Positions 1 through 12,964 of a stretch of DNA of 64,000 nt are shown one piece after another (the stretch's first letter is position 1; each line of letters starts with the position of its first letter). The DNA comes from Cricetomys ansorgei (Eukaryota > Chordata > Mammalia > Rodentia > Nesomyidae). Made by a program: the position numbers and the translations under genes. The notes below the pieces were generated by a model, which searched no databases, was not told the DNA's origin, and saw only the letters and a list, made by a program, of their open reading frames with translations. The stretch spans positions 48,064,501 through 48,128,500 of the forward strand of contig JAMJFZ010000107.1 in the NCBI GenBank assembly GCA_026225945.1, given 5' to 3'.

Positions 1-730
1 AGGTATAGATGTTTTTATACAAATGATAGTGGAGATGGGGAACAGAAAAGCATAGTAACTGTCACTGTGTTTTGTATCAAAGATATAGAAAGTTCACAAC
101 ATATATGTTCATTTGAAAACAGTTCTAAGAGACCCCCCATGGACTTGCACTAGGTCTATGCAAATGACAATAGCTTTGTAGTAAAGCTTCATGCATAAAT
201 TACTTTATTAACAGCTATGCATTTTGTCATACTGAAAAGCACAAACACTCCCATGTCAATACAGAAACAGTTACAATTTCTCATAGTACTACTGTGACTA
301 AAGTTTAAGAACATTTGAGCTTTTGTCTGTGCTTAGAGGTAAACTACTTAACTGTATATTTATACTAATATAGCTATTACTAGTGTTGTAATTTGTGGTA
401 TGATAACTATATTAAATAATGTAATATCATTATGATGTCAGTGTGATAATAATACTAAAAGCATCTCTCAAACATTTCTGTAGAATATTTCTGTGGTAAG
501 CATGCCTTTGAGCTGCATATGCTTCACCTGTGGGATTTGATTAATACATATTTCCCATACAACTATTAAATACTCTGCTCCTAGTAGTTCAAGGAGATTT
601 TCTTTGTATCTTCACTCTCAATACCATATTTCAGATACAAACCATTGTGACAGTATATTTAAGTAGATGGCCTCACATTTGTCCTACGGACTAAATTTCT
701 TTCTTTCTTTTTCATGTTTTTATGTTTTTG
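1..730. other. Unassigned AT-rich sequence
   Basis: No recognisable gene, RNA or interspersed repeat was seen on either strand. The sequence is AT-rich with stops in all frames. Confidence 0.5.
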
Positions 731-862
731 TTTTTAACAGGATTTCTCTGTGCAGCAGTAGCTGTATTGGAACTTGCTCTGTAGACCAGGCTGGCTCCAA
801 CTCAAAGATCTGCCTGCTTCTAACTCCCAAGTGCTAGGATTAAGTTCAATGCCCAACCTAAA
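731..862 (-). repeat. B1 SINE, diverged
   Basis: Read on the plus strand this is the reverse complement of a rodent B1 (7SL-derived SINE). The diagnostic blocks 'ctctgtagaccaggctggct' and 'ctcccaagtgctaggatta' are in the expected order. The A-tail lies at the low-coordinate end as T-rich sequence. It is diverged and carries no coding content. Confidence 0.85.
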
Positions 863-3074
863 TTTCTTAATAACAAAAAATAAATAGTTTTATAGACTAT
901 CATACACATACTCAAAAAAGTCAGCTTTAAAATAGAAACATTAATTAAAATTCCATTTTAATTTGAAATTTTTCATATGATAGCTATTAAGTTTATCACC
1001 TTTTGCAAATGAATGAATAATGTTGACTTATAGTTTTATTAAGAGAATTAAGGACCCTACAATAGATGTGTCTTAAGTGTGATTTCCATTTTCTTTCTTA
1101 ATATTAGCAGATGAAAAAAATAAACATGAATTTCTGAAGACAGAAGTAATGACATATAACTGTGTATGAAGATTTATTTCACTCAACCTTTTGATACTTT
1201 CTTAATCTTTTATCGTATTAAGGAAATAATCCAAAATTGCCATACCACTTCAAAGTGAAGCAAATACAACTCCATAGATACAAAGGGGAGCATTCACTTG
1301 ATAGACTATGAATTAAGTTGTTGCCTAGGCAATATCAGATTTGAATTTAGAAAACAGCATTTTGGAAAACTCAAATATAATCCTTTGTGGGAAAACTCGG
1401 TGGTATAGTATAATACAGCTGCTTCAGCTATCATTCATATTAGATGGGAAACGATGTGGAAGAAAAAGAGTAACCAAGGCTTCACTACTCAAATCTTAGA
1501 GACAGAATATAGCGATGGAAATGACACCTATGAGAGTTAATGAAACACCAGGACGTCTTTATTGTGGAAACACTCTGGCAAAGAATTGAAATTCAGTGTC
1601 ACAATTGTGCTATCAAAAGGCAATTTTCAAAGCAGTCAACAAATCACATACTCAATTTTGTTCTCAAATGTTAGATAGGTGAGCACTGAGCAGAGCACAA
1701 GATTGTCAGAAACAATTCTTCCTAGCACTTATTGGCATAGGCAGATCACCCTTCTGAAAACAGGGGTTCTCAAGAAGCTCACTTAAGCATGTAGATTATC
1801 TTTTGACTTCACTAGGTAATATTTGCTGGGATCATCAGTATAGGGGAACTTAGAAAGTTTATGGAGACATTATTAAAGTACCATGCACTATGCTGCCTTC
1901 CTCAAACGCTATAGATGCTTTCATCAGTATTGAGGGTTTAAAACTTGCTTTTTATTTTTATTTTGCAGTTAGAAGTTAATGGTGTGTTTTCTCTGATGTC
2001 ACTGATATTATTCTGAGGTCGTTGAAGTTTTAAAAACTTTTTTTTCTACTTTAACTGAGAAAATATTTTCTCTCTAAACATCAATATCTTAGACTTAATT
2101 ATATTTCAGCCATTAACATTAAGAGTTGTGACTTAAATTATGGACGCAGGCTTTATATAAAGGGAAATGATTTAAGTAAAAATTTTTGGAAGCATTAGAA
2201 TATATTGGATAAGGAATAAATGTAAATATGACCACAGTGAGATGCAAATAACTCAGAATTTGTAGGTTTATTTCATAGCTAGAGGCCTAGATTGTTCCTT
2301 AGCTTCTCTTCTGAAAACTAGGATCATAAATAATATGCTAGGCTTGCTTTGCTTTGACAATAAGCTTGGGAAATTTAATAGAACAATGAGCAATGCAGAC
2401 TGCAAATCCAGAACTGAAACTTCCTCTGTATTTGTCTGAATTCTCTAAGAAGTTAAAATAAATACTGTTTGTATTTCATTGCATTTTCCAAATGCACATT
2501 TTCCAGATGCAACCATCTACTATTTTATTTTCAAATTATTCAAAGAAATTATATTATTCTCAGTTTTAAGTGTTTATATTAAATGTTTATGTTAAGATAG
2601 ATATATGTATCTAGCTGTATCATTACTGAACATAAGCATAAATAATCTGACAATTGGTGTGCTTCTGCTATGCATAATTATACTGTTGGTAGTCCATATA
2701 CAAGATGATGAGATAACTAGCCCGCTATAGGCCTACAGGAGGGGACTGTGACTTGATTATAAGACATATTGGTGTATCCAGGCTATAACACTTCTTGCCT
2801 CAATTTAATACATTGCTGTATTTATACTGATTTTTTCATAACATGCTACTAACCTAACAGATTCTTCAGTTTTCCTGTTATTTTTATTTAATTTTCATTA
2901 TCTTAGTGACTTTTAATTTTGTTTGCTTCTACTAATATGTCTCAGTGTATAAAATGGTTGGTTTCATTATGACATTTATATACATGGATAATCTTTTATC
3001 TTGCATGAACAAATAAATGTTTATTTTATTTATTTGTTATTCATACTATTTTCTTATTTTTGTTTTTATAAGAA
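863..3074. other. Unassigned AT-rich sequence
   Basis: About 2.2 kb with no identifiable gene or repeat. It contains short homopolymers only and no long open frame. Very old repeats could be hidden here. Confidence 0.5.
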
Positions 3075-3605
3075 AATGTATTCTTATACACAAAAAACAC
3101 AACAATTCTACATGTTCAGGGAGTCCAATGTGATGTAATACATGTATTCATTGTATGATACTTAAATAGATTGAACATATTCTTCTCAGTTATTATTTCT
3201 TTGTGATGACCTCATTCACTACCATCCCTTCCATCTGCCTGAAATGTACAGTACATTATTGTTATATGTAGTCACCCCACTATGCAATAGCATAAAGAAA
3301 CTTCCTATCACTTTCTAAGTCTAATTTAGTATCCACTGAGTCTCTCCAATCCTCTCTCAAAAATTCTTTCTCTAAGCTCTGGTAATCTCCACTGTGCTCT
3401 TAGCTTCTATAAACTTTTTATAGTTCATAGGGTACTTTTATTCCTATACCTGGTTTATTTTACTTACCAAAATAACCTCAAGTTCCATCCACGATACTGT
3501 TAATGATAGCATGTTAATTTTTTTATGGCTCAAGGATTCCTTTGTGTGTATGTTCACCTTTCCTTAATCAATCAATGAACCCTTGTGTTGTTTTTATTCC
3601 TTATA
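3075..3605 (-). mobile_element. Ancient mammal-wide L1 (L1M-type) 3' region, antisense
   Basis: The plus strand reads as the reverse complement of an old L1 ORF2 end and 3' UTR. Visible landmarks are 'tatgtagtcaccccactatg', 'ctggtaatctccactgtgct' and 'agttccatccacgatactg', followed by the segment ending 'cctttgtgtgtatgttca'. It is strongly diverged with no intact frame. The assignment rests on the order of several landmarks. Confidence 0.7.
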
Positions 3606-3704
3606 TTTTTGAGTGTATGGTGTGTGTGAAGAATGTTAATGAGGGAGGTTGTGGGCACTTGTGTAGGGATTATAGATACCCTGACTGTTAGTTGTTACTG
3701 CCTG

Positions 3705-3878
3705 CCTTTCTAAGACAAGGTCTCTCGTTAATTGCTGTGAATGCAAGTCTAGATGGACAGAGAACAAATGAGTCTTCTATATCTGATCCTCATCTCCAGC
3801 TGTGAGTGTGCTGAGATTCCTGATACTTGCCTGCTGCTTTTGGCTTCTACATGTACTGGGTGGTCATTTGTGACCCCT
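3705..3878 (-). repeat. Diverged B4/RSINE-type SINE
   Basis: The antisense order 'aagacaaggtctctc', then 'gatcctcatctcc', then 'gtgctgagattcctgatac', then 'ggcttctacatgtactggg' follows a B4-family SINE (an ID-like half joined to a B1-like half). It is heavily mutated. Confidence 0.55.
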
Positions 3879-3915
3879 AAGCAGCTTCCCCATGAAATGA
3901 AGATTCCCCTTTGAA

Positions 3916-3951
3916 ATATATATATATATATATTATATTATATATATATAT
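3916..3951. repeat. (TA)n microsatellite
   Basis: Alternating A/T run interrupted twice by TTA. It lies just upstream of the L1 fragment. Confidence 0.9.
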
Positions 3952-4079
3952 TTCATAATCTTATCTAATATTAGTTAGGTATTACATGGTATGAACAAAT
4001 ACCTGTGAAAAGCAATGTAACGGAGCAAAATATATTTTAGCTCACTGTTTCAGAGAGGTATTGTATGACACTATTCTGG

Positions 4080-5510
4080 GAGGACATGACAAATATAAAA
4101 ATTTATACAATGAAATCTTATTCAGCTATTAAGAAAAAATAAAATTATTAAATATTCAGGAATGGTTGGAGTTAGAAACAATTATCCTGAATGAGGTAAC
4201 CCAGCCCCAGAAAGACAAACATTACATTTTTTCTTATAAGTAGAATTTAGCTTTTAAGCTCAGAATATATCCACATATGTTAGATAGTGAATAAGTGATA
4301 AGGTGATTGTTGAAGGATGGGGAAATAGAACGTAGTGTTATAAAGGAATAAAGTGGGATTAGTAGAGGTGAGTGTTGGTAGTGAAGAGCAGATGAATGAT
4401 CACAGGCAGGGATAACTAATACTACATGCTTTTTAAAACGCCAAATGGAGGCCTACTATTGTGGAAGCTTTCTAAAATTTGTATGTATAAAAGGAGTTTA
4501 AGTGTAGTTACTATATAATGAGGAAGATGATGCTCCAACTAGATATCTATGCTGCCAAATAAAATCCACAGGACCAGTAGCAAGCTATATCTTTTTGAGT
4601 TGTTATTCAAATGGGTTCCACAGATCCCTCTAATACTGCTTATCCTATAAAACAAAATGGTAGGACCCTATTGTTGAAGATATGGCATACTTAAATCATT
4701 GAACACTGAGAGATCAAACTGGTACTCAACTGGAAGACTCACCCCTTCTGGCTAGCATTCATACTGTTTTAAGTTACTATACATATTACCACAGCTGAAA
4801 AGTAATCATTGATCATAACATTTTAGCTAAGATATCTGCAAGATACAATAACTAACTATTGGCAAGATATGCCCACTATTGTGATAATGGCACAAATATT
4901 ACTAGAGAAACCAACTACTTTTTGAATGGCTTTTAAGGTCCAGTCCATGAGATGAAACCTTGCCTGACACTGTTAATGCGGAGAAGAACCTGAGACTAGA
5001 TAAGTCCTGGGCCTTAGAGGAAAACCTACTACTATCATCATGCTAAATGGATATAGCAATACAATGACTTCTAAAACTGTTTCGCTGTACCTATAGAGCA
5101 GTGGTTCACTCAAACCTCATTAGAGAAGCATCGTCTTGTAGTAGATGGGAACTAACATAGAGACCCACAACCAGACAAAGAGCAGATGTTGAACCACTTT
5201 AGAGCCCTCAGTACTAAATAGGATATCTTCTTCACACCCTCCCCTCAAGGCTCAGGGATCTATGTGGAAGAGTTGTGGAAAGTTCGTATGAGCCAGAGGT
5301 GTTTGATGACCTCAAGGAAAGAGCATTTTCCTTATACACCAGGGTTGATGCATTCATTAAGTTACAAATACTGTCTCAGCACACACAAGATCTACATAAG
5401 CTCAAGCCACACAAAAATCTCAGCATGAAAAAAGGAAAATGAGAACAAAGTCCTATCCCTAGCCAATAAGCTATTTACAGTTTTATATATTGTTTCATCC
5501 CTAACTAAAT
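4080..5510 (+). mobile_element. Rodent L1 fragment: end of ORF2 plus 3' UTR
   Basis: The segment begins with the degenerate C-terminus of L1 ORF2: 'tacaatgaaatcttattcag' followed by 'cctgaatgaggtaaccca'. It then runs through a typical rodent L1 3' UTR with 'ggcaagatatgcccactat', 'tgcctgacactgttaat', 'gagaagcatcgtcttg', 'gacccacaaccagac' and 'ggctcagggatctatg'. ORF2 codons are broken by stops, so this is a dead 5'-truncated copy. Both ends are approximate; a B1 abuts the 3' side. Confidence 0.8.
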
Positions 5511-5529
5511 GTAAAGTGAAATAAGGCAC

Positions 5530-5697
5530 ATTATTATTATTACTATTATTTTTTTCGAGACAGGGTTTCTATGTTGTAATTCTGGCTGTCCCAAAACTTA
5601 CTCTGTAGACCAGGCTGGCCTCGAAGTCAGAGAGATCCACCTGCCTCTGCCTCCCAAGTGCTGGGACTAAAGGCATGTGCCACCACCACTGGGCAAT
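5530..5697 (-). repeat. B1 SINE
   Basis: Well-preserved B1 in antisense: 'cgagacagggtttctatg', 'ctctgtagaccaggctggcc' and 'cctcccaagtgctgggacta', ending at 'gcatgtgccaccaccactgg'. The low-coordinate side carries an ATT-rich tail, which is the SINE's A-rich 3' tail read on the other strand. Confidence 0.93.
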
Positions 5698-6633
5698 AAG
5701 GCAACATTTATATTTTCATTTTTGCTGAAATACTAAATCATTAATTTCAACAGGTCCTGTTATTTTCCTCATTTTATTAGTTGAAATAGTTGAGGTGTAA
5801 TCAAAGAAACAGAATCCTACTGACACATGCAAGGAACTAATGATACTTTGACTTACACATCTCTGGGTTTTGGTTGAAGTTTATATAAGTTGCTCAGTCA
5901 TTTTGTGTTTGGTATTGGATCACAGAGCCAACACAGAGCAGATAGACAAGGAGATGGCATTAAACAGTCAGAGGAGCTCTAGGATGGAACACATAAGGGC
6001 AAACTGAAGTTCTATCCTCTTTCTGCTCCCAGGACTTCAACGTCACTGAACTGAAGGAATACTAGTCTGTGAAGATCTCCTGGGAGCCACAGGAGCTGTA
6101 TGCAGTGGTGGTAGAGGTGAGGAACTGTTCCACATAGTCTTGGTGAGCCAGTGTAAGTGACAGTATTAAAGTGGGAAGCTCTTGCACAAATATGTCCTTT
6201 GTGCTGAACTAATTCAGAAATATACAGGAAGGCAATCCTGGAAAATAATTTCCTTTTAGCAAAGATAACTACACAAGTTTACAAGTGCATTAAATATATA
6301 TTTAATTCATATATTTTTATTATATATATAATTATAGAATGTACCATATATTATGTTTATTATTTTATTATATTATATATACATATTTATATTATATATA
6401 ATATTTTTAATTACAACCACACATGATTTGAGATTTTAGCTGTTAAGCCTTCAATGGGCATACTACAATTCATATAACTATGGAAATTATGTATAGAGTA
6501 AAGGATTGGGGGGGAGAAAAGAATCTCCTGAGGAAGGGGAAATAGAACATGCAGTGATGGATAGATGAGGGGTCTGGAAGAAGAGGATTAAATAATCTAT
6601 TTAGAAGTAGGCTTCTCATCTAATCTGTTGCTC
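5698..6633. other. Unassigned, with an AT-only patch
   Basis: No named repeat was seen. About 6290-6412 is almost pure A/T. At 6033-6150 a frame with two stops looks protein-like (see findings) but is not called a gene. Confidence 0.45.
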
Positions 6634-6775
6634 ATCAGTTGGCTGGAATGGTTGGCCAGCAAGCCTTCAGTATCCTGTCTTTGTGTCTTAGTGTTGGGAT
6701 TACAGGAATGAACCACCATATCTCTTTCTGTGGGTGCTTGGGATTAGAACTCTGGTCTGCATGTTTCTGAGTTTC
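6634..6775 (-). repeat. B4-type SINE, diverged
   Basis: Antisense B4-family landmarks in order: 'ggttggccagcaagcc', 'tagtgttgggattacagg', 'aaccaccatatc', 'gtgggtgcttgggattagaa' and 'ctctggtctgcatg'. It is old and truncated at the ID-like end. Confidence 0.7.
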
Positions 6776-8754
6776 TCCTAAGCTTGTGATTTTATTTTTT
6801 AAATATAAACATTCTAGAACATTATTTTATGCTTGTAATATATTGCAATAATTTTTCTTTGTGAATATTTGTGATACCTCTTTGTTCCTCAATATAACGT
6901 TAGGTTTTTTTTTCATTTTTAGATTTAATAATTCCTATATCTGATGTGTGCTCTCTTCTCATTATTCTTTGTAATTACTTTATATCTTCGCTGATTGGGG
7001 ACTTTTCACTTTAGTAACTGCTGTATGTTTTTTTATTTTGTTTGTTGTTGTGCTTTTTTTCACCTGGATTTCAGTTTTTACCAAATCTGTAAGATGGAAA
7101 CCCTAAATTATTTCAACAGAGGATTGTTCTTAGAGAGTTTTTTTTTCTTTTTATTTCTTTTGATTTTTTTTTTTTTTACTTTTCTGTTTGAGGTTGAAAA
7201 ACATAAACTCTTTATACTATTTGGATTTTGCTTTTCTTTCCTTTGTCTTCTTACATTTATTTAATGCTTTATGAGATTAGCAATACACTTAAAATTGTTT
7301 TTAGTAATGAGATGAACTTCTATAAACCCTCATTTGCCAAGTTCTGATATTATTTTTACTTATGAAAAATTTTCATTAACATAAAATTTAATTTTGTGCA
7401 ATTAATCTATGAACATTTTTATTTGATAGTTTCTTATTTGCTTCATGTTTAAGGTACTCATATTTTTTATTTTGCCATTTTATTGCATACATGTTTAGAC
7501 TTTTATTGAATCCTAGATCTGCCTATTTTGTGCTTTTGGGTAACTTATAGGGTCAGCTTTACCAAGTTTTTCATCCCTTTACTCTGAAAAATGGCCACAA
7601 TAGCTTGATAATATAAAAATATTATCATCTACAGTAACATTATTAGTAAATATAACTGACATGTTTGGTGCTATTCTAAAATGTTAGATCATTCCTTGAT
7701 AGAATTAAACTCTTCAGGATGAGTTTTACAAGCTACTGTCTGTGCTACCGAAACATCTCTTGTTTCAGTAGTAACCAGAACTACTTTAAACACCATTTTT
7801 TAGCAGCACACTTCATAGGATTAATCAGTTTCAATTCTTTTCTCAGTGTTGTCTTCTCATTGCTCTTCAACAAGTGGGTATTATTTTTACTGTTATAACT
7901 AAATTCCTGTGCTAACAACTTATAATCTGAAGACAATTCCAGCTGTGTTAACAAGGTTACCATTTTTATGTATCAATTCACAGTATTTGCAATTGTAAGT
8001 CAAAGCTTGTTTATCTTCTATTGTGTCATTTTTGAAAGGTAAGTCTTGTTATTATTTTAAGCACATTATTTTATGTTAGAAAATTTAGATTTTCTGTTTA
8101 AACATCTGGATTTTATAAACATCCTTCATTATGACAATAATGAAGTTATTATGAAAACCAATTCAGTAATTCATACCTTTTTGTTTTCTCATCACAGTAG
8201 TTCAAATGAAGATACTTATTAAAATTTATGTTAGGTCTTATAATTAGAAACAGGAAGGAACAGATGGTTTGCTATTTAAAATTCTGCATTGCACAGGAAA
8301 CTACATGTACTAAAGGACCTTAACTGTAACTTCTTAACACTTTTAGATATTAAAAATCTATTGCATTTTACAGTCTTGGTAACAGTTTGTGCTGAAAAAT
8401 ATGATAATTGGAGAAAGTTTAACAACTTTGAAATATTTCTACATGCCAGAGTCACCAAAATAAACTACTGAAAAAAATCAGCGAAGAGTTATAGAGTCCC
8501 TCAAGGTAAAATGAGAGGTATAAGAATAGTCCCTTGAAATTTAAAACATAGGCACAGAAAGATTAAATGTACCAGCAAGGTCTACAATCCAATTGAACTC
8601 AATTTGGTTTGTCATATATGCAAGTGAACTAGAGGTTAGTTATATTAACATTAATCTAATTAATGTTGTAACCCTCAAAATTAGACACCACTATGATCAT
8701 TTTTCAAATGAAAGAAAACCCATATAATAGTAAGTAGTTTCCCAAGGTTGTGCA
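6776..8754. other. Unassigned AT/T-rich sequence
   Basis: Contains T-rich tracts near 7140-7175 that generate a phenylalanine-rich chance frame. No gene or clear interspersed repeat was identified. Confidence 0.5.
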
Positions 8755-8850
8755 CTAGGAGGCAAGAGGCTCAGAGAATAGGTGCTTGAAGTTAATGAAA
8801 AGCCCTGGGTTTAGTTTGGGTTTGCTCTGTCTGCCTGGGGTGGAACACAA
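8755..8850. repeat. Diverged direct repeat, copy 1
   Basis: Aligns by eye with 9776-9870 in the same orientation. Shared blocks are a 'ctagga-gcaag' start, then 'gaata/tgggt', 'cttg-agt', 'atgaaaag', then a 'ttgggt' block and 'ctgcc/ctacctgc'. Probably two members of one old dispersed repeat. The family is not recognised. Confidence 0.5.
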
Positions 8851-9775
8851 ATTTGTAAAGGGTGAGTTGTTGGGTTCTGGTATGGACTGAGAATTGTGCT
8901 GAGATACGTTATGTTGAATAGATGGACATTCTCAGTGCATAATTTTGACAAACATTCATTGTATAGAGAATGTGCTTGCTGTAGGAAATATGGCTGTATA
9001 TAGGAGGGCAAATCAAATTTTCACACAGACCCAAGCCAATGAGAGTCAGGCTCATGTGGCCAGACATGATATTAGTTTTCTTATCAGAAAGAATACAGCA
9101 TATTTTCACATTGTTCCTTTTCAGAAACATCTTGGCAAGTTTTGTCATTATTTAGTAGGTAATATTCTACAAATGTATTCAGATCTTATAAACAACATGT
9201 TTACCTAACACATTTGAGAAAGGAAAGAAGCATAACCAATTACTTAATTGTATCATAAAGCCATTTTTAGGCTCACAATTTTCCCCTCTAAATAAGATAA
9301 TACTGAAATGTATTTTATTGTCTTTTAGAATTATATTTCAAATACATGTGAAATTGCTAAAACTAACTGTGGAAAAAAAACTAACAATTTAAACAAACAC
9401 AAAGAAGGAAATGCTATGCTGCATTGTAGCAATGCTATTTTCCACTATAAATGCGGTTGGATATTTCACCAATATTTATATGCTTATAATTGCAGTATTT
9501 TAAAATTTGCTACATGAAAAGTTAATGGCCTTATTGTATAAGTTTTCATCATAAGCATTTCATTTCCCTAATTGCAGTTATTAAAATTTATAAAGCTGTG
9601 AGAAAGAGTTCTTTGTGTATACACCTTGGCCCACAGTGTTGAAATTCTAAATGCTTGCTTTGCTGGGGTGGAGCACATTCAGGCTAATTAATCTAAGAAC
9701 ACTCCACTCATTTTTAAAATGAGAAAGAAAATATACAGTGCTTTCTGAAGCCTGTGCAGTGCTTTCAGAAGCTTG
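8851..9775. other. Unassigned sequence
   Basis: No gene was recognised. An 87-codon frame at 8945-9208 and its antisense counterpart resemble no family known to me. Confidence 0.45.
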
Positions 9776-9870
9776 TGCTCTAGGAAGCAAGGGACATGAA
9801 GAATGGGTCCTTGGAGTCGATGAAAAGACCTCCCTTTGGGTCTCCACTCTACCTGCAGAGTGAAGCATCA
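9776..9870. repeat. Diverged direct repeat, copy 2
   Basis: Second copy of the element at 8755-8850, about 1.0 kb downstream in the same orientation. Just upstream (about 9735-9775) is a local doubling of a 'cagtgctttc-gaagc-tgtg' unit, so the two sub-copies lie in tandem. Confidence 0.5.
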
Positions 9871-10776
9871 TACAATGGTAATATTGCTGGTGCTGCCAAC
9901 TGTTCTTAATTTTGCCATCAGATGCCATCACAAGTGGCATTTGAGAAATTTGCAGTCATGTTTTCTGCTTATGTTGAGCCTAAAAATCTTTTAAAATTTT
10001 GATGTTTTGTCCAGAATGTTCCCTGTTTCATACATTAACTTTTTCAAGTTATTCTAGTCTGATTAAATATTTCTAGAATATTAGCCTTACATTATTGTCT
10101 TTTTTGGATGATGATTTAGCTATATAATATGCAGGCCCTGGACTTTGACATGGTATTATTTTTAATGTAAGACTCTGGTCATATGGGGAATTATGTAAAA
10201 AATGGAGTCAGAGGAGATCTGAAAATCCATGGACTCTCATGTACGGTCTCATGACAGCGTGCAACAAGTTATGTAACTTTGTTTTTTTGAGTGTCAGGTT
10301 TCTTATACAATGCTTCAATGACTGCCTAATTGTGTGTTTAAATAAGGGGTTTCATCCATGACATCAGTCCTTTAGAGTGCATCACATAATAAGATAATAG
10401 ATTGTTGAATCTCCATTTGTTCACCCTGTGATGTTTACACAGGAATGAATTTCCAGGTGAATTTTACAGACCATATCCTGATCTATTTTCCATATAGTGA
10501 CATTTTGTAATTTACTTTTGTTTATATTATCTATTTAGTGAGACACCATTTTCCTGGTTTTCTTCATTTCTGTGTCTATGGTGTTGATTGACCCTTGGGC
10601 ATCCTTACAGGTTGTTATTGTGTAACTTAGTTCAATCAATGATGCTATAGGAAAATTCCATGCATTGGGATATTTAAAGTGATTAGAATTAGATTTGGTG
10701 CATAGCTCTGAAGCATAAGGTCAAGAGAGTATGTCTGCTGAAGGCCTCTTTGCAGCATCATAACATGGAAGTTGTC
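9871..10776. other. Unassigned sequence
   Basis: AT-rich, with no gene or named repeat identified. Confidence 0.45.
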
Positions 10777-11115
10777 TGTTATGGTTTGTATGTGAAAGTT
10801 CCACATTGCTTCATGTGTTTGAATACGTGGGCCGGGGATGGCCGTGCTGTTCTGTAGAAATTTTAAGACCTGGGGTCTCATTCATGGAAATAGGTTACTG
10901 ATGGGTCGGCCTTTAAATATTTTAACTAGGCCCTTTTCTGGCCCAATTTCTCTGTTTTCTGATCTGCTGAGATGTAAGTGAGCAGTATCATGAAGTTCCT
11001 GTAGCCATGCTAACAAGCTTCTAGGATATCTTCTCCATCGCAGAGCAAAAAGCTCCTTCTTTCCTAAGTGGATTCTTTCAGTTATTTTAACAGTAATGGG
11101 AAAAAAATAACATCA
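10777..11115 (+). mobile_element. MaLR-type (MT-like) solo LTR
   Basis: Starts 'tgttatggtttgtatgtg' and continues 'gcttcatgtgtttgaa'. Later come 'tttctctgttttctgat', 'cttctttcctaagt' and 'gttattttaacagtaatggg', the order of rodent MT/MaLR LTRs. The length is right for a solo LTR of the class. No clear 5-bp target duplication was seen, consistent with age. Confidence 0.75.
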
Positions 11116-11129
11116 AATGGGTAAGAGAA

Positions 11130-11305
11130 AGGACAAGAGAGAGCCCATTTGCCTCTAAGACAAGCCCATCCTTGTGAGAATGAACACATTCTCACATGAG
11201 GGCAGATCCCTCATGATGTCATCACCCCTCAAAGGCCCAGCACTCAGTGCTGGGTACATGGCTTCCAACACTGAAATTTAGGGGAGATCTTCAAACTATA
11301 TCAGC
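11130..11305 (+). repeat. Old dispersed mammalian repeat end with two perfect hairpins
   Basis: The order 'cacatgaggg', 'gatccctcatgat', 'catcacccctcaaaggccc', 'cttccaacactg' and 'ttcaaactatatca' matches the 3' portion of an old mammalian interspersed repeat whose family I cannot name safely. Two perfect inverted repeats lie inside (11173-11196 and 11236-11254). Confidence 0.5.
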
Positions 11306-12964
11306 AGTAATTTAAATATTGTTTTAAGCAAAAAGGAATTACATATCTAAGATACCTAGAATAACGCCTACTTCAGCCACAATAAACCCTTATTCATTTT
11401 CAGTTTGTTGTCACAGAATGCCAGCCTTGACTCATCCTTAGATGTGATAATATGAAAACAGTAATTATAATCTTGGGGTAAATTCTAAATTGACAATTTG
11501 ATTACCCCTTTTTAAATAAGTGTAGTTGAATCTTAATGAAAATAAAACTAATAGGTATGAGATTATGTAAACCTGAACTAGAGAAACTACAAACTTATCT
11601 TGCTGGAACAACAAGAGAGGCATTGTCCCATGGAGCAGTAAAGGAAGCTACTGTAGATGCATGGTCAGATGCATGGACCTAGATCAACGCAAGAACAGAC
11701 ATGCTCAAGAATCAGAAAAAGAGAATCCTTCTTCAGTATATTATAACACAGATTTGTTGAAATTGGAATTTTATGTTGTTAAACTTTAAAGATATATAAA
11801 TATCAAGTTGTATCCATAATTTTTATAACTTCAAATGTAGAAAGCAACCCCAACTTAAAAGGCCTGAAAAAATTGATTTTAATTTTCATGTAATCTTAGC
11901 AAGGTTTGTTTAAATACAATACTCTTTGAGATTATGAAATACATTTATAATATGGAGTTGAGAATTTCAATTGGTCTTCATGGTCTGATTTGTTTTAGTT
12001 TTGTCTGTGTGGTTTGATTAATCAACTTGATTGATCAAAATCAACCAATTCTATATGGGAAAGAAAAAGGAAATTATGGGATAAATGAGTGTCTGGATGC
12101 TGGGTTCATGACATATGCCGTCTTAAACATCATAAAACCTTCTGGAAATTGACATCTGTTTCCATGTAGTTTAGTAAGATGTTGAAACTAAGGTGGATCC
12201 GTGCCTTGCCTAGAATCGCACTGTGATGAGAAGTAGGCCAACCAACTCTCAATTGCTACACACAGGAAAAATATCAAGCTAGCTAAAACTTTTACTAAAA
12301 CAAAAATTAAAAGTGTAATTTTTTTTATTTATCAAACAGCACAAAATTATTTTTAAGTAACTACCAAATTCATGCAATGAGTTGTTTTGGTAGTAAATTA
12401 ATGATCATGAAGACAGAAACATGAAAATTCCTTGATGTACATATTCAGTGCAGATTAACACAGAGGTGTCACCCTGTGCCTCTGTCTGGCTTTGAGCACA
12501 GTTTACAAACCAAGCAGTAGAAAACAGATAACACATGCTAATTGTAATTTTTTTCTTTTTTACCCTCTCAGTTTTCTATTATATATTTATTTCTTGGATA
12601 TAAACTTCTAAATATCAACTCGAAAAGAAATAAAATAGCATGAATCTGTAAAATTAAAAAAAATATCTACTAATAGTTATTTCTTACCAAGACAGCATGC
12701 CTTTGTCCTAACTTGGAATGTATCATCTACCACCTGGGTTATTTTCATATTCATTAACAGCTGTCATAATGGGAGCACAGATTCATGTATGCACAAGGGA
12801 TCAGAGGTTAGGGTGACAGGCATATCTTTACATCAGAGACTATGCTGCAACTCTTCATTGCTTTTAACAGAATCCTCAGATGAATGTATAGTTTTTTAAA
12901 ATTTTTATCAACTATTGAGTTAAAAGAACATAATATTAAAGCCACTCTTGCCTTCTTTTTTGAA
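11306..12964. other. Unassigned AT-rich sequence
   Basis: No gene, SINE or LTR was recognised in about 1.65 kb. Confidence 0.45.

Noticed and set aside
6995..7264. 89-codon phenylalanine-rich frame resembling a membrane protein
   Set aside because: It is produced by T-rich tracts. Hydrophobic Phe runs from poly(T) are a composition artefact.
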